NCBI GenBank assembly: GCA_037013495.1
Contig: CM072808.1
Location: forward strand, 12,067,319 to 12,131,318
Direction of reading: 5' to 3'
DNA length: 64,000 nt
DNA from: Hippophae tibetana
Taxonomy: Eukaryota; Streptophyta; Magnoliopsida; Rosales; Elaeagnaceae
How positions within the stretch are numbered: position 1 is the first letter of the stretch; the number at the start of each line of letters is the position of its first letter. Shown here one piece after another: positions 24,499 through 38,217 of this stretch. The position numbers and the translations under genes were made by a program. The notes under the pieces are model-generated. The model had not been told where the DNA came from, ran no database searches, and was given only the letters and a program-made list of their open reading frames with translations.

Positions 24499-25757
24499 TG
24501 ATGAAACAAGATCGCCAATGTTGATCTTGCTGATAGTTTTGTTTTATATTTGTAAAACTCTCGCAAATGTACGAATCATTTTATAGAAAATGATAAGTAT
24601 ACTCCCAAGTTCGATCTATGGAAAGAATATATGTGGTTTTTAATTTATTACTCAAACTCTTAAAAACAAAATTAAATCTTAAACATCTTGTCACGATACT
24701 TTGGTTTTTGTGTTTCCTAATCTATTAACATAAAAACAAACATAGATATGGATGCAATAAACATTAATGCAATTTTTTATCATATGCTTGCTCATATTAT
24801 TTAGGTTATTAAAGATATAAATTGATATTTATTGATTCTCTATTTTTTATATAATTACCACCTTTGGTGGGGTTAGATATTCTTTGTTAATTAAATAAAT
24901 CAATTAACCCCTATGGGTGGGGTTGATAACTAATTTGGTTAATTAAATTAATTCTTTTTTTTCTAAGAGATTGAAAATGAGCTATTTAAATGCCACTTTT
25001 TTGGGGTTAGACATTTTAAACTTTATTCAAGGTATCCAAATTAAACCTAAGAAATTAATTATGCGAGTAGTAACTTTCAAATTTTAAAGTCATTACTGAA
25101 AATATGTTGTCAATACATTTTTGAATAATAGTTCTTATAAAAACTTTTGAAGTAGAACTTTCCTCTAAGTACCGGGAAATTGTACCAACAAATAAAAGAG
25201 CGTTGTTCTAAATCAGACTGAATAACTAAACCTTAAAATCTAATTTTTAGATTTAAGTTTGTAATGAAAAATAATATATTTCTCATTAACATCCTTAATA
25301 TAAAATCTTCCATAAAAATAAAATCAATTCATTATATAGAGATGTTTTACCTATTTAATATTTTGCAAGCAAAACAACGTTATTATTATATAATATTTAC
25401 AAAGAGCCACCCATGTTAAATTTAATCACAGACAAATTAAACATAATATATAAGAATAAAATATAAAAAATAACTATAAAGAATTCATTTTAAAATTATA
25501 CCTCAAAAGAATCCTTATAGAACTTTGATGTTAATTCTATTGCTGAAAACTTCCAAATGAATTTGCATTTCTGTTTATTGAACCAAAAACTAGAAATCTA
25601 TAAGATCATAACTAGTTCCTCTAAAAAAGAGAAGAACTTTAAAACTAAAAAAAACTAAGAAAGCTTTCTAGAGAGAGAAAGATAGAGAGAGAAAAAGTTG
25701 AGAAAATTCTTAAGGTGTGAATTTTACGATGGAGAAGAGGGGGTTTTTTTTTAAAAC
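24499..25757 (-). repeat. Family B LTR fragment
   Basis: It begins (plus) TGATGAAACAAGATCG, which is the 3' end of a minus LTR, and carries the three hairpin blocks near 24,865, 24,915 and 24,995 and the TTCTCTAAAAAAGAG-type leader. The U3 part is absent. The 160 bases to its left (24339-24498) show nothing I recognise. Confidence 0.72.
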
Positions 25758-26445
25758 CCGACTTTAAATCTCGACTTAAATGACCATTTTTATAGTAGTG
25801 TTATTTTTATAACTATTTGTTGAAATTTGCGAGAACTATATAGTTTTATTTGTGTAAAATTTAAATGTTTGGATTGATGGACACACCTACAATTCTAGAC
25901 AACTCTTGAACAGGATCAACAAAAGGTAACTTTTCTATCCACGTTATTCTTTACCTTTAATTTCCAATTGTTATATTAAGAGTAGTGTAAGTTTTAGGTT
26001 ACACGCTAGAAAAGTTACATTATAAAATTGTGCTAATTTGATTTTTTTTAAACATATTTTCACATTTGTACATTGTTTATATTTTTACTTGTTTTGAGGT
26101 GCTTTTATTTATTTTTATTAGAATAGGAATTTTTGGTTAGTGTTAAAAAATTTCAAATAAAATTTTGTCTTTTAGTTAATTTTAAGAAAATGATTAAGTT
26201 TTTGCATTATTAGATTAATTTCTTGATCATATCATAGAGTAATATGATAATTAGTTAGTTTATGTCATAATTAATATTTCTTGATAAAATATTGATATTG
26301 CAATGAACCCAAAATAAGTATTTAGGAATCAAAATAGTACAACCTATCTTGGGAGAATATATTTTGAGCTATTATCTTCCTGTTCTTAGTAATAATATTT
26401 TTTTTCTCCTTTAAACACTTTTCTTATTGAAAATATCTAGATATT
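25758..26445 (+). other. Element C2, left piece of 3' internal region
   Basis: It matches, in plus orientation, the C1 3' region (reverse complement of about 17,850-18,480), including the GTTTGGATTGATGGA block. It stops exactly at the A1 LTR and continues at 40,891 with ATAATTCTATAGGTC. Non-coding. Confidence 0.7.
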
Positions 26446-27166
26446 TGATGACTTTATAAAAGTAGTGTTATTAGCGCACTTTTTTACTTAATATTTACTT
26501 ATTTTATTCAATAAATAATATTTATGGGGCTAAAAATATTAAAATATTTAAGAGAGTTATCTATAGAGGCAAAAATTTATGTTATTAATTATTTGGCCAA
26601 CAATTTATCTATATATGAAATTAAATAAATTTAAGAGAATTATTTAACTGTTTGTCTTGATTAAATAACATACATAGTTTCTAGGTAGAGATGTAAGATT
26701 CCTATGTATGTTATCCATAATTGATGAACTTAATGAGTAGTATCCAATTTAATTGGCATGAGAATGTGATTAAATTAATTACTACATGGTGTGTAGTTTA
26801 CTTGAGAGAGGAATAAATGCTAAGTTAGATTCAATTGATCATGTATTTAATTAATAATTATATTAGGGAGATTTTAGTTATTCACATGTTTAGAAAATTA
26901 GGGAATTAAGTATTCCTAGATATTTTATCATTAATGTTCTTAGTTACCAAATCCAATTTAATTAATTATTCCTACTTATTTTTAGTTATTTTAATTTTGC
27001 TTCCTTAAAATATAAACATAAAAAAATTGATTTATATTTTTTTAGTTTTAAAAATTAGTTTCTAATAAAATAATTTTTGTGAGAACAATTGTTTCTTATC
27101 ATTATATTATTTGTTACGATATGTATACTTGCGTATTTATTGCGCACACAATTTGTGTAGCGATCA
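26446..27166 (+). repeat. A1 5' LTR, short form
   Basis: It starts TGATGACTTTATAAAAG and ends TGTGTAGCGATCA. It is about half the length of the family A LTR at 32,810 while keeping both ends. Confidence 0.78.
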
Positions 27167-27171
27167 CGTTT

Positions 27172-27188
27172 TGGGCGCCGTTGTTAAG
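27172..27188 (+). other. A1 primer-binding site, tRNA-Asp
   Basis: TGGGCGCCGTTGTTAAG follows the LTR by five bases and matches the Athila tRNA-Asp site TGGCGCCGTTGCCGGGG in its first part. Confidence 0.72.
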
Positions 27189-27523
27189 AATTATAAATAT
27201 TTAGAAATTATTTTTTTACTTTTATTTTAGTTATTTTTCTTTATTTAATTTAATAATTTTCATTTTAATTTTAATTTTTTCTAGGTATATAGTTAGTTAT
27301 TTATCTATTTATTTATTTTAGTTAATTTTATTTACTTATTTAATTTTTTTATTTTAATTATTTTTAGTTTTAATTTAGATATCTTTATTAGTGATTTTAG
27401 AAATACATTTGAGTCTATTGCATTAGTAGAGTTTATGAGAGAGAAATCTTGCCTTTAGATCTCAAAATTGAGCATACTTTAAAGTCAATTAGGAAACACC
27501 AAGTTGTCACCCAAGAGAAAAAA

Positions 27524-28345
27524 ATGGCTAATCCATTAGACACAAATAATAATGAGCTAAACTTGAACAATCAAATGCTTTTGATAGATGATAAAGATAG
27601 AGCTATGAATGAATATGCAATACCTACGTTGGAAGAGTTGAGTCCATGTATTACAAGGCCAAACATTTAAGCTAATAATTTTGAATTAAAGTCAATGATG
27701 TTTCAAATGCTACAAACAGTTGGAAAATTCTCGGATTACCAACAGAGGATCCTCATCCTCAACATCATCTCAAATTGTTTATTGAAGTTGTAGATTCATT
27801 TAGGTTTAGTGCTTTGATCGAGGAGGCATTTAGGCTTAGGTTATTCCCTTACTCTTTACGAGACCATGCTCGAGCTTGGCTAAACCCTTTTCCACCTTAT
27901 TCCATTACAACTTGGAATGGTTTGGCAAAGAAATTCTTGATGAAATACTTCCCACCAACAAATAATGCCAAGATTAGGAATACCATTACTTCCTACTAAC
28001 AATACAAAGGAGAATCTTTATATGAAGCATGGGAAAGATTCAAGGAATTGATAAGGAAGTGTTCTCATCACAGTATTCCTTCATGCATTTTCTAATGAAG
28101 CTTTGCTAGCCAAATCTTACAATCAAGCTTATGATTTGCTTGAGAAAATGGCTAGCAATAATTATCAATGGTCAATGGACATAATGACAACCACAAGAAG
28201 AGTAGCAACAATTCTTGAGGTAAATGATATCACAACACTTACAACTCAAGTGTCATCTTTGGTTAATCTTATGAAGGCTCAAAATTTTCCAGGGAGTATA
28301 AACAAAAGTCCAAGATTCAGGAGTGTTGTGTGTGTTTTATAGTGG
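27524..28345 (+). pseudogene. A1 gag region, fossil
   Basis: It starts at MANPLDTNN and contains DRAMNEYAIPTLEELSP, then RLRLFPYSLRDHARAWLNP, TTWNGLAKKFLMKYFPP and ESLYEAWERFKEL. These are the Retrotrans_gag landmarks of Athila-like gag. A flanking segment up to about 29,000 is hydrophilic and worn. Confidence 0.85.
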
Positions 28346-29039
28346 AGCTCATTTGTTTGATAATTGTTCAAATAATTCTGAATTTGTAAGCTATGTAGGT
28401 AATTTGAATCAAAACAATAATCCATAATCGAACACATGTAACCCATGATGGAGACAACATATAAATTTCTCTTGGAATAATAAAAATCAAGGTGGTAATC
28501 AATTCGACCATAAATCATTTTCACCACTTAGTTTTCAACAACCACATCAATCATAAGCCCAAGAGAGAAAGCCACTTATTGCGGAAAATACAAATGCCTT
28601 AATAGGGATGATGAAATACTTCATCCAGTCATTTAGTGCAAAAGTGTCCACTCAAGAGTCTTCAATTCATAATTTGGAGAACCAAATGGGGTAACATGCC
28701 CAAGCCATAAGTCAAAGTCCTCAAGATAACCTTCAAAGTAACACAATTGTAAACCAAAGAAGAGAAGGTGAAGGCCATTGTAAATCATTAGCCTTGAGGA
28801 GTGATAAAACTTTAGAGCGGGAACATAAGATAGAAAAGGATGAGAAGAAATAGGAAATTAACAAGGATGAGGAGGAACTAGTGGATAAAGAGAGTACTTA
28901 AAAGGAAATAATTCATCCAAAGAAAAACAACCTTTACAAACCCATTATTCCTTTCCCTAAAAGACTAAAAAAGAAAAATTTAGATACATAATTTTCAAAA
29001 TTTCTTGATATCTTCAAGAAGCTACATATAAACATACCA

Positions 29040-29545
29040 TTTGTAAAGGCACTTGAAAAAATGTCATCTTATGCCAAATTCATGAAGGATACACTACTAG
29101 AGAAAATTAGGCTTGGTAATCATGAAACAATAACCTTGGCTGAAGGTTGTAGCACCATTCTTGATAGAAATTTACCACAAAAACTAAAAGATCTAGGTAG
29201 TTTTGACATCCCTTGCACTATTAGGAACATCCATTTTGGTAAGGCACTATATGATTTAGGGTCTAGCCTTAACCTTATGTCATTATCGATCTTCTAGAGA
29301 TTAGAGGTTGGTAAAGCCAAACCCACTTTAGTAACATTGCAGATGGCAGACAGGTCAATTAAAAGACTTCGGGGTATGGTAAAAGATTTGCTAGTAAAAG
29401 TAGCAAATTCATCTTTCCAATGGAATTCATTGTGCTAGATATGGAAGATGACCGTGAAATTCCTATCATACTTGGTCATTCTTTCTTAGCAAGGGGAAAA
29501 ACACTCAATGATTTACAAAAAAAGGTGAGCTTATAATAAGATTGC
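29040..29545 (+). pseudogene. A1 aspartic protease region, fossil
   Basis: The segment GSFDIPCTIRNIHFGKALYD, then a DLGSSLNLM active-site region and later IPIILGHSFLA, is the retropepsin layout of Athila-like elements, between gag and RT. Confidence 0.82.
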
Positions 29546-30239
29546 AAGATGAACAAGTAACATTTAATAGGTTCAAAGAAATTAAATTTTCTAATGATGA
29601 TAATGCTAATAATTTCTTTTGAATAGATGGTAGCAATGACCTAACCACTAATATGCATTATTACATATTCTCTAGTGACGCCTTAGAGAATGTAATTGTT
29701 AATTGTTTGAACACACATACTAATGAATACCATGACAATGTAGGTGCACAAATTCATGCCGGTAGTTTAACAAGACTTGTTGAACTAACCCTCTTAAGAC
29801 TTTAACATATGGTGCTATGAACATGGACATGAACTCACTAGAAAACAATCAACTTATTTAAATTTTGAAAATATGGAATCATAGGTTGATATTGTGAATT
29901 ATGTGAACTTTTTAGAGGACACGCCTCGCATGTGTGTATCAAATCCATTTGTGGAATGTTTTGAAATAAGCTCATGGTTGAAACCATCCATTGAGGAGCC
30001 ACCCAAATTAGAGCTTAAACCTTTACCATCTCATCTTTGTTATACACTTTTAGGTGATAATGAGACACTTCTAGTCATAATCTTGATTGATCTAAGTATA
30101 AAGCAAGTGGAAGCACTAATAAAGGTGATAAGGAACTTCAGAAGAGCTATAGGTTGGTCTATTGCTGATATCAAAGGCATAAGCCCATCTATATGCATGC
30201 ACAAAATCTTGCTAGAGAACTAGGCTAAACCCACCAAGG

Positions 30240-30875
30240 ATACATAGCACCGCTTAAATCCCATTATGAAGAAGTGGTGAAGAAGGAAATTGTCGAGTGG
30301 CTAGACATGGGCATTATATACCCAATATCAGATAGTGACTGGGTAAGTCCAACCCAATGTGTACCGAAGAAAAGAGGAATCACTATGGTGGAAAATGAGT
30401 CCAATGAGTTAATACCTACTAGAACTGTCAAGGGATGGAGAGTATATATGAATTTTTTTAAAGTAAATAAAGCTACAATGAAGGATCATTTTCCTCTCCC
30501 TTTCATGGATCAAATACTTAACCGATTAGTTGGGCATTCATTCATTTCCTTATGGAACCTTTTATTTCAAGAGAATTCTGTTTGGATTATGCAATGCACC
30601 TATAACATTTCAACGCTACATGATGGTTATTTTCTCAAACATGGTGAAGAAGCATCTAGATATCTTCATGGATAATTTTTTGTTCTTTAGAAACTCATTT
30701 GATGAATGTATACACTACCTCTCCCTAGTGTTACAAAGATGTGAAGAAAAAAATCTGGTTTTAAACTGGGAGAAATGTCATTTCATGGTACATAAAGGTA
30801 TAATCTTGGGCAACAAAATCTCAACTAATGGTATTGAGGTGGATAAAGCTAATGGTATCATAGATTCATAAAATA
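30240..30875 (+). pseudogene. A1 reverse transcriptase region, fossil
   Basis: Landmarks include EWLDMGIIYPISDSDWVSP, QCVPKKRGIT, ELIPTRTVKGWRVYM, DHFPLPFMDQILNRLVGH, then FGLCNAPITFQRYMMVIF and IFMDN, and finally NLVLNWEKCHFMV. This is a clear Athila-like gypsy RT. Fossil. Confidence 0.88.
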
Positions 30876-30999
30876 GTTTTTCCAAATATCCAAACCCTTG
30901 TGTAATCTTTTGGAAAAGTACATGTCTTTCAAGTTTTATGATAAATGTTTAATAGAATTTCAAATGCTTAAAGAGATACTAGTGTAAACTCCAGTTATA

Positions 31000-31400
31000 G
31001 TAACATTGGATTGGAACGAGCCCTTTGAGTTGATGTGTGATACAAATGATTTTGGTATTGGAGCTATTCTTGGACAACAAAATGTTTTGTGCCATATACT
31101 ATGCAAGCAAGACAATGAATGAGACTCAAATGAATAATGATACTATAGAGAAAGAGCTGATTGCCATTGTATATGCCTTTGAGAAATTAAGATCTTATTT
31201 GGTTGGCACTAAAGTGACTATCTACATGGATCATTCTACAATAAAGTATCTTATGTCGAAGAATGATGCCAAACCAAGATTGATAAGATGAGTGCTCCTT
31301 CTACAAGAATTTGAATTGGAAATTTGTGATAAAAAAAGGAATAGAAAATTTGGTAGCAGACCACTATCTAGACTAGAAGGGGAAGAAAAAATGGATGATA
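31000..31400 (+). pseudogene. A1 RNase H region, fossil
   Basis: [36 protein letters not shown] and [16 protein letters not shown] are RNase H landmarks following RT. Confidence 0.85.
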
Positions 31401-31619
31401 ATATGGTGGTTGGGGAATCTTTTCTAGATGAGAAACTATTTTCTATAGCTTAAATACAAGTCCCATGGTATGGAGACATTGTAAATTTCCTCTCTGCCAA
31501 TATTCTTCCATCGAACATCATATGGAACCGAAAGAAGAAGTTTTTCTATGACATTAAACAATATTTTTTTGTGATGACCCTTACCTCTATAAAGAATGTG
31601 GTAATGGTATTTTGAGAAG

Positions 31620-32630
31620 GTGTCTCTAATGATAAAGTTGAAAGTATTCTTTACCATTTCTATAGCTCAAACTATAGAGGTCACTCTGGGAACACAAAAC
31701 AAATAGCTAAAGTACTTCAATTTGGTTTTTTTTTTGCCCACATTGTTTAAAGATGCTTATAATTATGTAAAGATGTGTGATAGATGTCAAAGGATAGTTA
31801 ATATTTCAAAAAGAGATAAGATGCCTTTAAATATTACACTTTAAGTGGAACTATTTGGTGTTTGAGACATCAAATTTATGGGACCATTCCCTCCATCCTT
31901 TGGTAACCAATATATACTTGTAGGAGTGGATTATGTGTCAAAGTAGATAAAATTCAGTGCCAACAATAAATGTGATGCCAAATTTGTTATGAAATTTTTA
32001 AAGAAAAATATTTTCACTAGATTTGGAACTCTGAGGATCATTATTAGTGATGGAGGAAGTCACTTTTGCAATAAAGCATTTAATTTCTTATTGTATAATT
32101 ATGGGATTAAGCATAAAGTATCTACCCCTACCATCCCCAAACAAGTTGGCAAGTAGAGGTATCCAATAGAGAAGTGAAAATAATTTTGGAGAAAATTGTG
32201 AACATCTCTAGGAAGGATTGGTTATCTAAGTTGGAGGATGCTTTATGGGCATATAGAACTACATTTAAAACACCAATTGGTACCACCTCATATAAGCTAG
32301 CTTATGGAAAGGCTTGAAATAGTTGAATATGTCCATAGATGCAGTTGGTGAGAAAAGAATGCTTCAAATAAATGAATTGGATGAATTACGGTGGAATGCA
32401 TATGAGAATCCCAAGATTTACAAAGAAAATACAAAAAGATGGCATGATAAGAAAATTGTGCACCATATCTTTGAACTGGGTCAGAAAGTGTTACTGTACA
32501 ACTCAAAACTCAAATTGTTTCTAGGCAAATTGAAGAGTAGATGGTTAGGTCCATTTATCATCAATAAGGTAACCAACCATAAAACCATTGAATTAGAAAA
32601 CAAAGATAAAATAGCGATTTATGGTTAATG
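31620..32630 (+). pseudogene. A1 integrase region, fossil
   Basis: A zinc-binding segment with GHSGNTKQIAKVLQFGF precedes a core near 31,870-32,300 and the [20 protein letters not shown] stretch. The C-terminal part (32,323-32,628) reads LRWNAYENPKIYKENTKRWH and LFLGKLKSRWLGPF. Fossil. Confidence 0.83.
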
Positions 32631-32809
32631 AGCATAGGGTGTAGCACTATTATGAAGATCAATTATCAAATGAAACATTTGTGATAACCTTAGCGGATGC
32701 ACCTTAGGATGTGATATTACCGTCTAGTTAAGAATGTTAAACGTGACACTAGTTGGGAGGCAACCCAACATTATTTTACTTATATTTTCATTTTTTTTTG
32801 TTTTGTAGG

Positions 32810-34349
32810 TGATGACTCTATGAAAGTAGAGTCATTAGCGCACTTTTCTACTTAATATTTACTTGTTTTATTCAATAAATAGTATTTTTCGAGTCAAAAA
32901 TATTAAAATATAAACTTTTTAGTGAAAAAAGGTAAAAATATAATATTTGGGATTTGTTTGGGATTTTTATGAATTTTTAACGCAGGACCAATCAAGAGCT
33001 ACCACATGGCATGCCATGTAAGTAGAGAAGCTAACTAGGCAAGCCACATAGACACCATGCAATCACATATAGCGCGTGTAAGGAGGACAAAAGGAGTGCC
33101 ACATGTTAGCAAGACATTCAATTCGAGTTTGGGCTTGGTTAAACCACGCTGCCATATATCGATATACTATTGCTCTACGCGTTCCACCTATATGCCATGC
33201 CATTCATTTCCATGAATCATGTCACACCGCCTATCGCTGACTTAGCGAGCGTTGACTCTGACCAGTCTTCCCTACCATGCATCACGCTCTAATTCGCCCA
33301 ATGAATTTCCCTTGCCATGTGTCGCATTGCGATTGGAAGACGTTGTCAGTTTTGCTTATTTTGATCGTAGTCCTTGATCTGAAGCTGATCTGATGGTATA
33401 GATCGCACCTTAGCAATATTTAAACCCCTAATCACTCCCTAAACCCTAAGTGGCCTCCATTAGCATAATTTTGGTCAAATTTTGGAGCTACAAAGAAAGA
33501 AAAATACAAAAAAATTCAAGAGGTGACACAATTTTGGTGGAGATTGAAGAGGAGATTAATACTACAATGCAAGAGATTGATTGTATTTCTTCTTCTACTC
33601 TTTTCGTTATCAAATTTTATGTCTTCCTTTATGAAAAATATGAGCTTTGTGAACACAATTATGTGTAGTTAAATTATTAATCTAGGAATCTTATGAATCC
33701 AATTTTTACCATGTGATGATTTAATGTTTTACCCCAATTATAATTATAATTTAATTATATTATTTAATCTGATTTCTATGCTATTAATTGTTTGGCCAAC
33801 AATTTATCTATAGAGGCAATTAAATAGATTTGAGAGAATTATTAAATATTTTATCTTGATTAAATAACATGCATAGTTTCTAGGCAGAGATATATGATTC
33901 TTATGTATGTGACCCAATTTGAACTTAATGAGTAGTATGAAATTTAATTGACATGAGAGTATGATTAAATTAATTACTATATGGTGTGTAGTTTACTTGA
34001 GAGAGAAATACATGTAAGGTTAGATTCAATTGATCCTGTAATTAATTGATATTATATTAGGGGGATTTTAGCAATTCGATAAAAATTAGAGGATTAAGTA
34101 TTCTAAGATATTTTCTCATATATTTTCTTAGTTACTAAATCTGATTTAATTAATTATTGCTATTTATTTTTAGTTATTTTAATTTTACTTCCTTAATATA
34201 TAAAAACACCAAAAAAATTTATTTTTAGTTTTAAAAATTAGTTTCTAATAAAATAATCTCCGTGAGAACGATCTTTTCTTATCATTATATTACTTGTTGT
34301 AAAATATATACTCGCATATTCATTGCACACACAATTTGTGTGGCGATAA
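32810..34349 (+). repeat. Solo LTR of family A inside A1
   Basis: It starts TGATGACTCTATGAAAGTAG and ends TTGTGTGGCGATAA, about 1.54 kb. No primer site follows and no polypurine tract precedes. Flanks GTAGG (32805-32809) and ATAGG (34350-34354) fit a 5-bp target duplication with one change, and the host element reads on across it. Its first 30 bases form a perfect stem-loop. Confidence 0.75.
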
Positions 34350-34354
34350 ATAGG

Positions 34355-35737
34355 TGAACAAATGTGAAGAGCAATGACACAATAAGGATATGCATTTCAG
34401 CGACAGATGTGGTGTGTCATGGTTAAATGAGGTTTCTTTTCTTTTACATTTTCATAATTATATGTGCACATTGTGGAAAATGTGTAATTTAAGTTTGGGG
34501 GAGGGAACTTCATTCTCTACATTAGTATTTACTATGCATTTTAAATTTTTTAGGGAATTGTTTTAATTCTTATAATGTTTTTAATCATGATTTGGGTAGA
34601 AATTAACAAATATATGGAAACTAAATGCATGCATGCTTGATATGAAACATATGAACTCAATGTTAAAAATTGGTTTTCATGACTAGGATAAGTAATGTAA
34701 CATATTTTTTAAGATACTTACATTAATCATATGATATACTCGCTAGTTTTGATTGAATTTATTTAAATTTTTATGCACATGTTCATGATTGATTTTGGTG
34801 TGCTTATTGAGAGAAAAGTTGTAGTATTTTATGCAAATCAATGAGATCTACAAATTTTAAGAATCTATTTGATTATCCCTTGAGGTGAAATCCCAAATAG
34901 TATTTAGCAAGAGAAATTATTTAAGCCTTACTTGGATTGATTGATCCTTTTAACCTAACCATTTTTAATATCCATATTCACCCATTTGAGCCTAACAAAT
35001 AACTATTCATATCTTTAAGTTACATTTTATGCCTAACCAATAAGCATTACTTTTACCCTTGCACCTTTATCTTGTATAAAAAAAAATACAATCATGTGTA
35101 ATGTTATAGAGTAAGGTGAAATATAATGCACCCTAAAATAAAAAGAGAGAAAAAGAAGAAGAAAAACTCACAACACAATTATCCCTCTAAAGAAAAAGAA
35201 AATAAAATTGAAAATAAGTTTAGGGGTGTTGTGAAGTTCAATTGTAGTTAAAAGGTGTATGACGAACAAAAAGAGAGCTAAAGTGTGAAAATAGCCTAAA
35301 TGTCTTCATTTATTAACCCCGACCTAAGCCTTACATTACAACCATGTTAAGTCCTTATTGATATTTAGCTAAGTACATATTTATATTAGTGGAGAGAGAT
35401 GTGATAAATAGACTTATGAGACCTGTTCTAAGATTGAATTGATTAGCATACTCTTTGAGGTTGATTTCAAGAGTGCATTGGATGATATCATATGCATCAC
35501 ACACACACATGAATCAATTTTTCAAAAACCTTGCATATCCTTGTGTTGATGGAACGTTGATTGATTAATTTGTGAACCTTCTTATCATAGGATTATACGA
35601 CTTTTGAGAGTGATAGTTTTCATAAAATATGCATGTATTAATATATATATATATATATGAATATATTACCCATGTTATTTTATTTAGTTATACTTGGCTT
35701 TACTTGAGGACAAACAAAGAGTTAAGTTTGGGGGTGC
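34355..35737 (+). other. A1 non-coding 3' region and polypurine tract
   Basis: About 1.4 kb with no coding frame. It is shared with the A3 copy at 50,671-51,556. It ends in AAGTTTGGGGGTG (35,724-35,736), the polypurine tract. A short TA repeat lies at 35640-35658. Confidence 0.7.
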
Positions 35738-36431
35738 GATGACTCTATAAAAGTACATTTATTAGGACACTTTTTACTTAATATTTACTTCTTTTATCAA
35801 TAAATAGTATTTTTGGGGGTAAAATTATTAAAATATAAACTTTTTAGTGAAAATGGGTGAATATATAATTTTTGGAAGTTTTATTGATTTTTATGAATTT
35901 TTAAAGTAGGAACAATCAGAAGCTAACATGTGGCTTACCACACATGTAGAGGAGTGACACACAACATGCCACGTGTCAACAATACTTTCAATTCATGTTG
36001 AAGCGTGGTCAAACCTTCAAGAAAAAGTGTCACCATTCTACTCTTCCAATTGTTCCACACGTGTTCCATGTAATTTGTTATTGCAAATCATGTTGTACCA
36101 TATAGCACTGACTTAGCATGCATTGACTCGAACCGGTCTCCCTTGCCAGGCTTTGCTCTCTCATTCTCCCTATAATTTCCGCATGCCATATGTTTGATTC
36201 TGATTGCTTGCGTTAGAAATTTTCCTTTTTTCATCTTAGTCCTTTATCTAAAGTTGATCTGACAGTCCAAATTCCACCTAAGCTATATTTAAGCCTCTAA
36301 TCACCCCATAAACCCTAATGAACCACCATTAGCATAATTTTAATCAGTTTTTAGAGTTAAAAGGAAAGAAAAATACAAAAAAAAAAATCAAAATGAGATA
36401 AAAGTTTGGTAGATTTTGAAGATGAGAGTGA
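35738..36431 (+). repeat. A1 3' LTR, first part
   Basis: It starts at the polypurine tract with CGATGACTCTATAAAAG and follows family A until GTGA at 36428-36431, where the family B element enters. The LTR resumes at 40,121. Confidence 0.75.
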
Positions 36432-38190
36432 TGAACAAAACCGGCATCGTCGTTCCTACCAATACTTTGGTTTTAGATTTATAAAACTCTTGCAAGTGCA
36501 CGAATCATTTCATAGAAAATGATAAGTATACTCCCAAGGTCGATCTAAGGAAGAAATATATGTGGTTTTTACTTTATTATTTAAACTTTTAAAAACGAAA
36601 TTAAATCTTAAACATCCTGTCATGATATTTTGGGGTTTTGTGTTTTTAATCTAGTAACATAAAAATATGGATTCAATAAACATTTATGCAAATTTTATCT
36701 TTTATAATAGTGGAGTATTTATGGATATAATAACTAAGTTAATTATGCTTGCTCATATTATTTAGGTTATTAAAGATATAAATTGATATTTATCGATTCT
36801 CTCTTTTTTATATGAATACCACATTTGGTGGGGTTAGATATTCTTTGTTAACTAAACAAATCAATGTAACAATTGTAAATTAAAGATAAAAAAGGAGATG
36901 AATAGTTACCTATTTCTTGAGAATGGGTAAATAGTGATGGAGAAATGCAAGTGCATCCATTATATTCATCATTAAAGTCCACACAGACAGATCGTTGTGA
37001 ACTTCTAACATCTCAACAAATACTTTTAGTTTTAACAATTCTAAAATTATTCATAAGCAATTAAATTAAAATAAACAACAAAAATTAAATAAATAAAACA
37101 AATAAAAGAAAATAACCTAAAATGAAAAGTTATCTCTCATCCAGCACTTAGTTTAATATCTTAGCAAAACGTAAATGAGGGGATTTTATTTTAAGTAAAC
37201 TCAATGTTCCCACATCATTGAATCAATCAAACCTAAAGGTAGGACAAGTTTGTCTACCTATACTTTTTTAAGTCATAACCTATGGATTTTCAAAATTTAA
37301 TTTACTAAGGGACATGATTATGGGTTTTAAACTAATCTAACACTAAGTATTAATATAAATACTAAACAATAAAAATAAAAGTTAAGTAAAATAAACAAGC
37401 AAAAGCAAATAATAAAAGAAAAAAGTAAACAAATAAAAGAAAAATAAAGTAAAATAAAAATAATGTTAGTAAAATAAAGAAAATAATAAAATAATAAAAT
37501 AATAAAATAATTATATAGATTTTACAATTTATATAATACACATAACTTTTATACAAATTTTGATACATATAATTATACATACTTAAACTATACATATTTA
37601 TATTACACTATATCTATCATATAATACAAACATATTTTTATACAAACAAATATATATGATTAAATTATACAAAATATAATATACTCTATCTAATATATAA
37701 TACAGACACATTTTTATACATGTTATATCAAACAATATTTACAACAGTTAAGTTAATCTCTAAGTTAAATAACATAGCTAGTATTAACCAAGAGTACTCT
37801 AGGAAAGAATTGTGGGGCGAAACCTCTTTAAAAACCATCCTCCTAGACAAAGTAACGTTCCGAGGAAAGACTAGTAGCACAAAGGCTTTCAAGAATTAGT
37901 CTCCTATACAGATATCCCTTAGATATTTACTTCTTATGCTATTACATAGTTAATTTTTTTAATTTTTTTTAAAACAAATTAAGAAAAGAAAATAATTAAA
38001 TAAATTAAAGTTTAAATTTACTTAACATAAAATTTAAATTTAATTTTGTTTTCATTTTTATTATTATTTTAAATTATGAAATGCAAGTCACAAAGATTTA
38101 TTTAAAAAGTTTAGATTTTTTAAAATTAAATTCTAAAAATTAAAATCATATAAAAAATTTAAAATTTTGATAAATAATTTAAATGCTATT

Positions 38191-38211
38191 CCTTCCCCGA
38201 CAACGGCACCA
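38191..38211 (-). other. B1 primer-binding site, tRNA-Asp
   Basis: The minus strand reads TGGTGCCGTTGTCGGGGAAG, one of the clearest tRNA-Asp primer sites in the window (compare TGGCGCCGTTGCCGGGGA). Confidence 0.82.
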
Positions 38212-38217
38212 AAAATA

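Noticed and set aside
37362-37595. Hydrophobic minus frame of 77 codons
   Set aside because: It arises from A-rich low-complexity sequence in the B1 internal region, with only Phe, Leu, Ile and Tyr in bulk and no family match.
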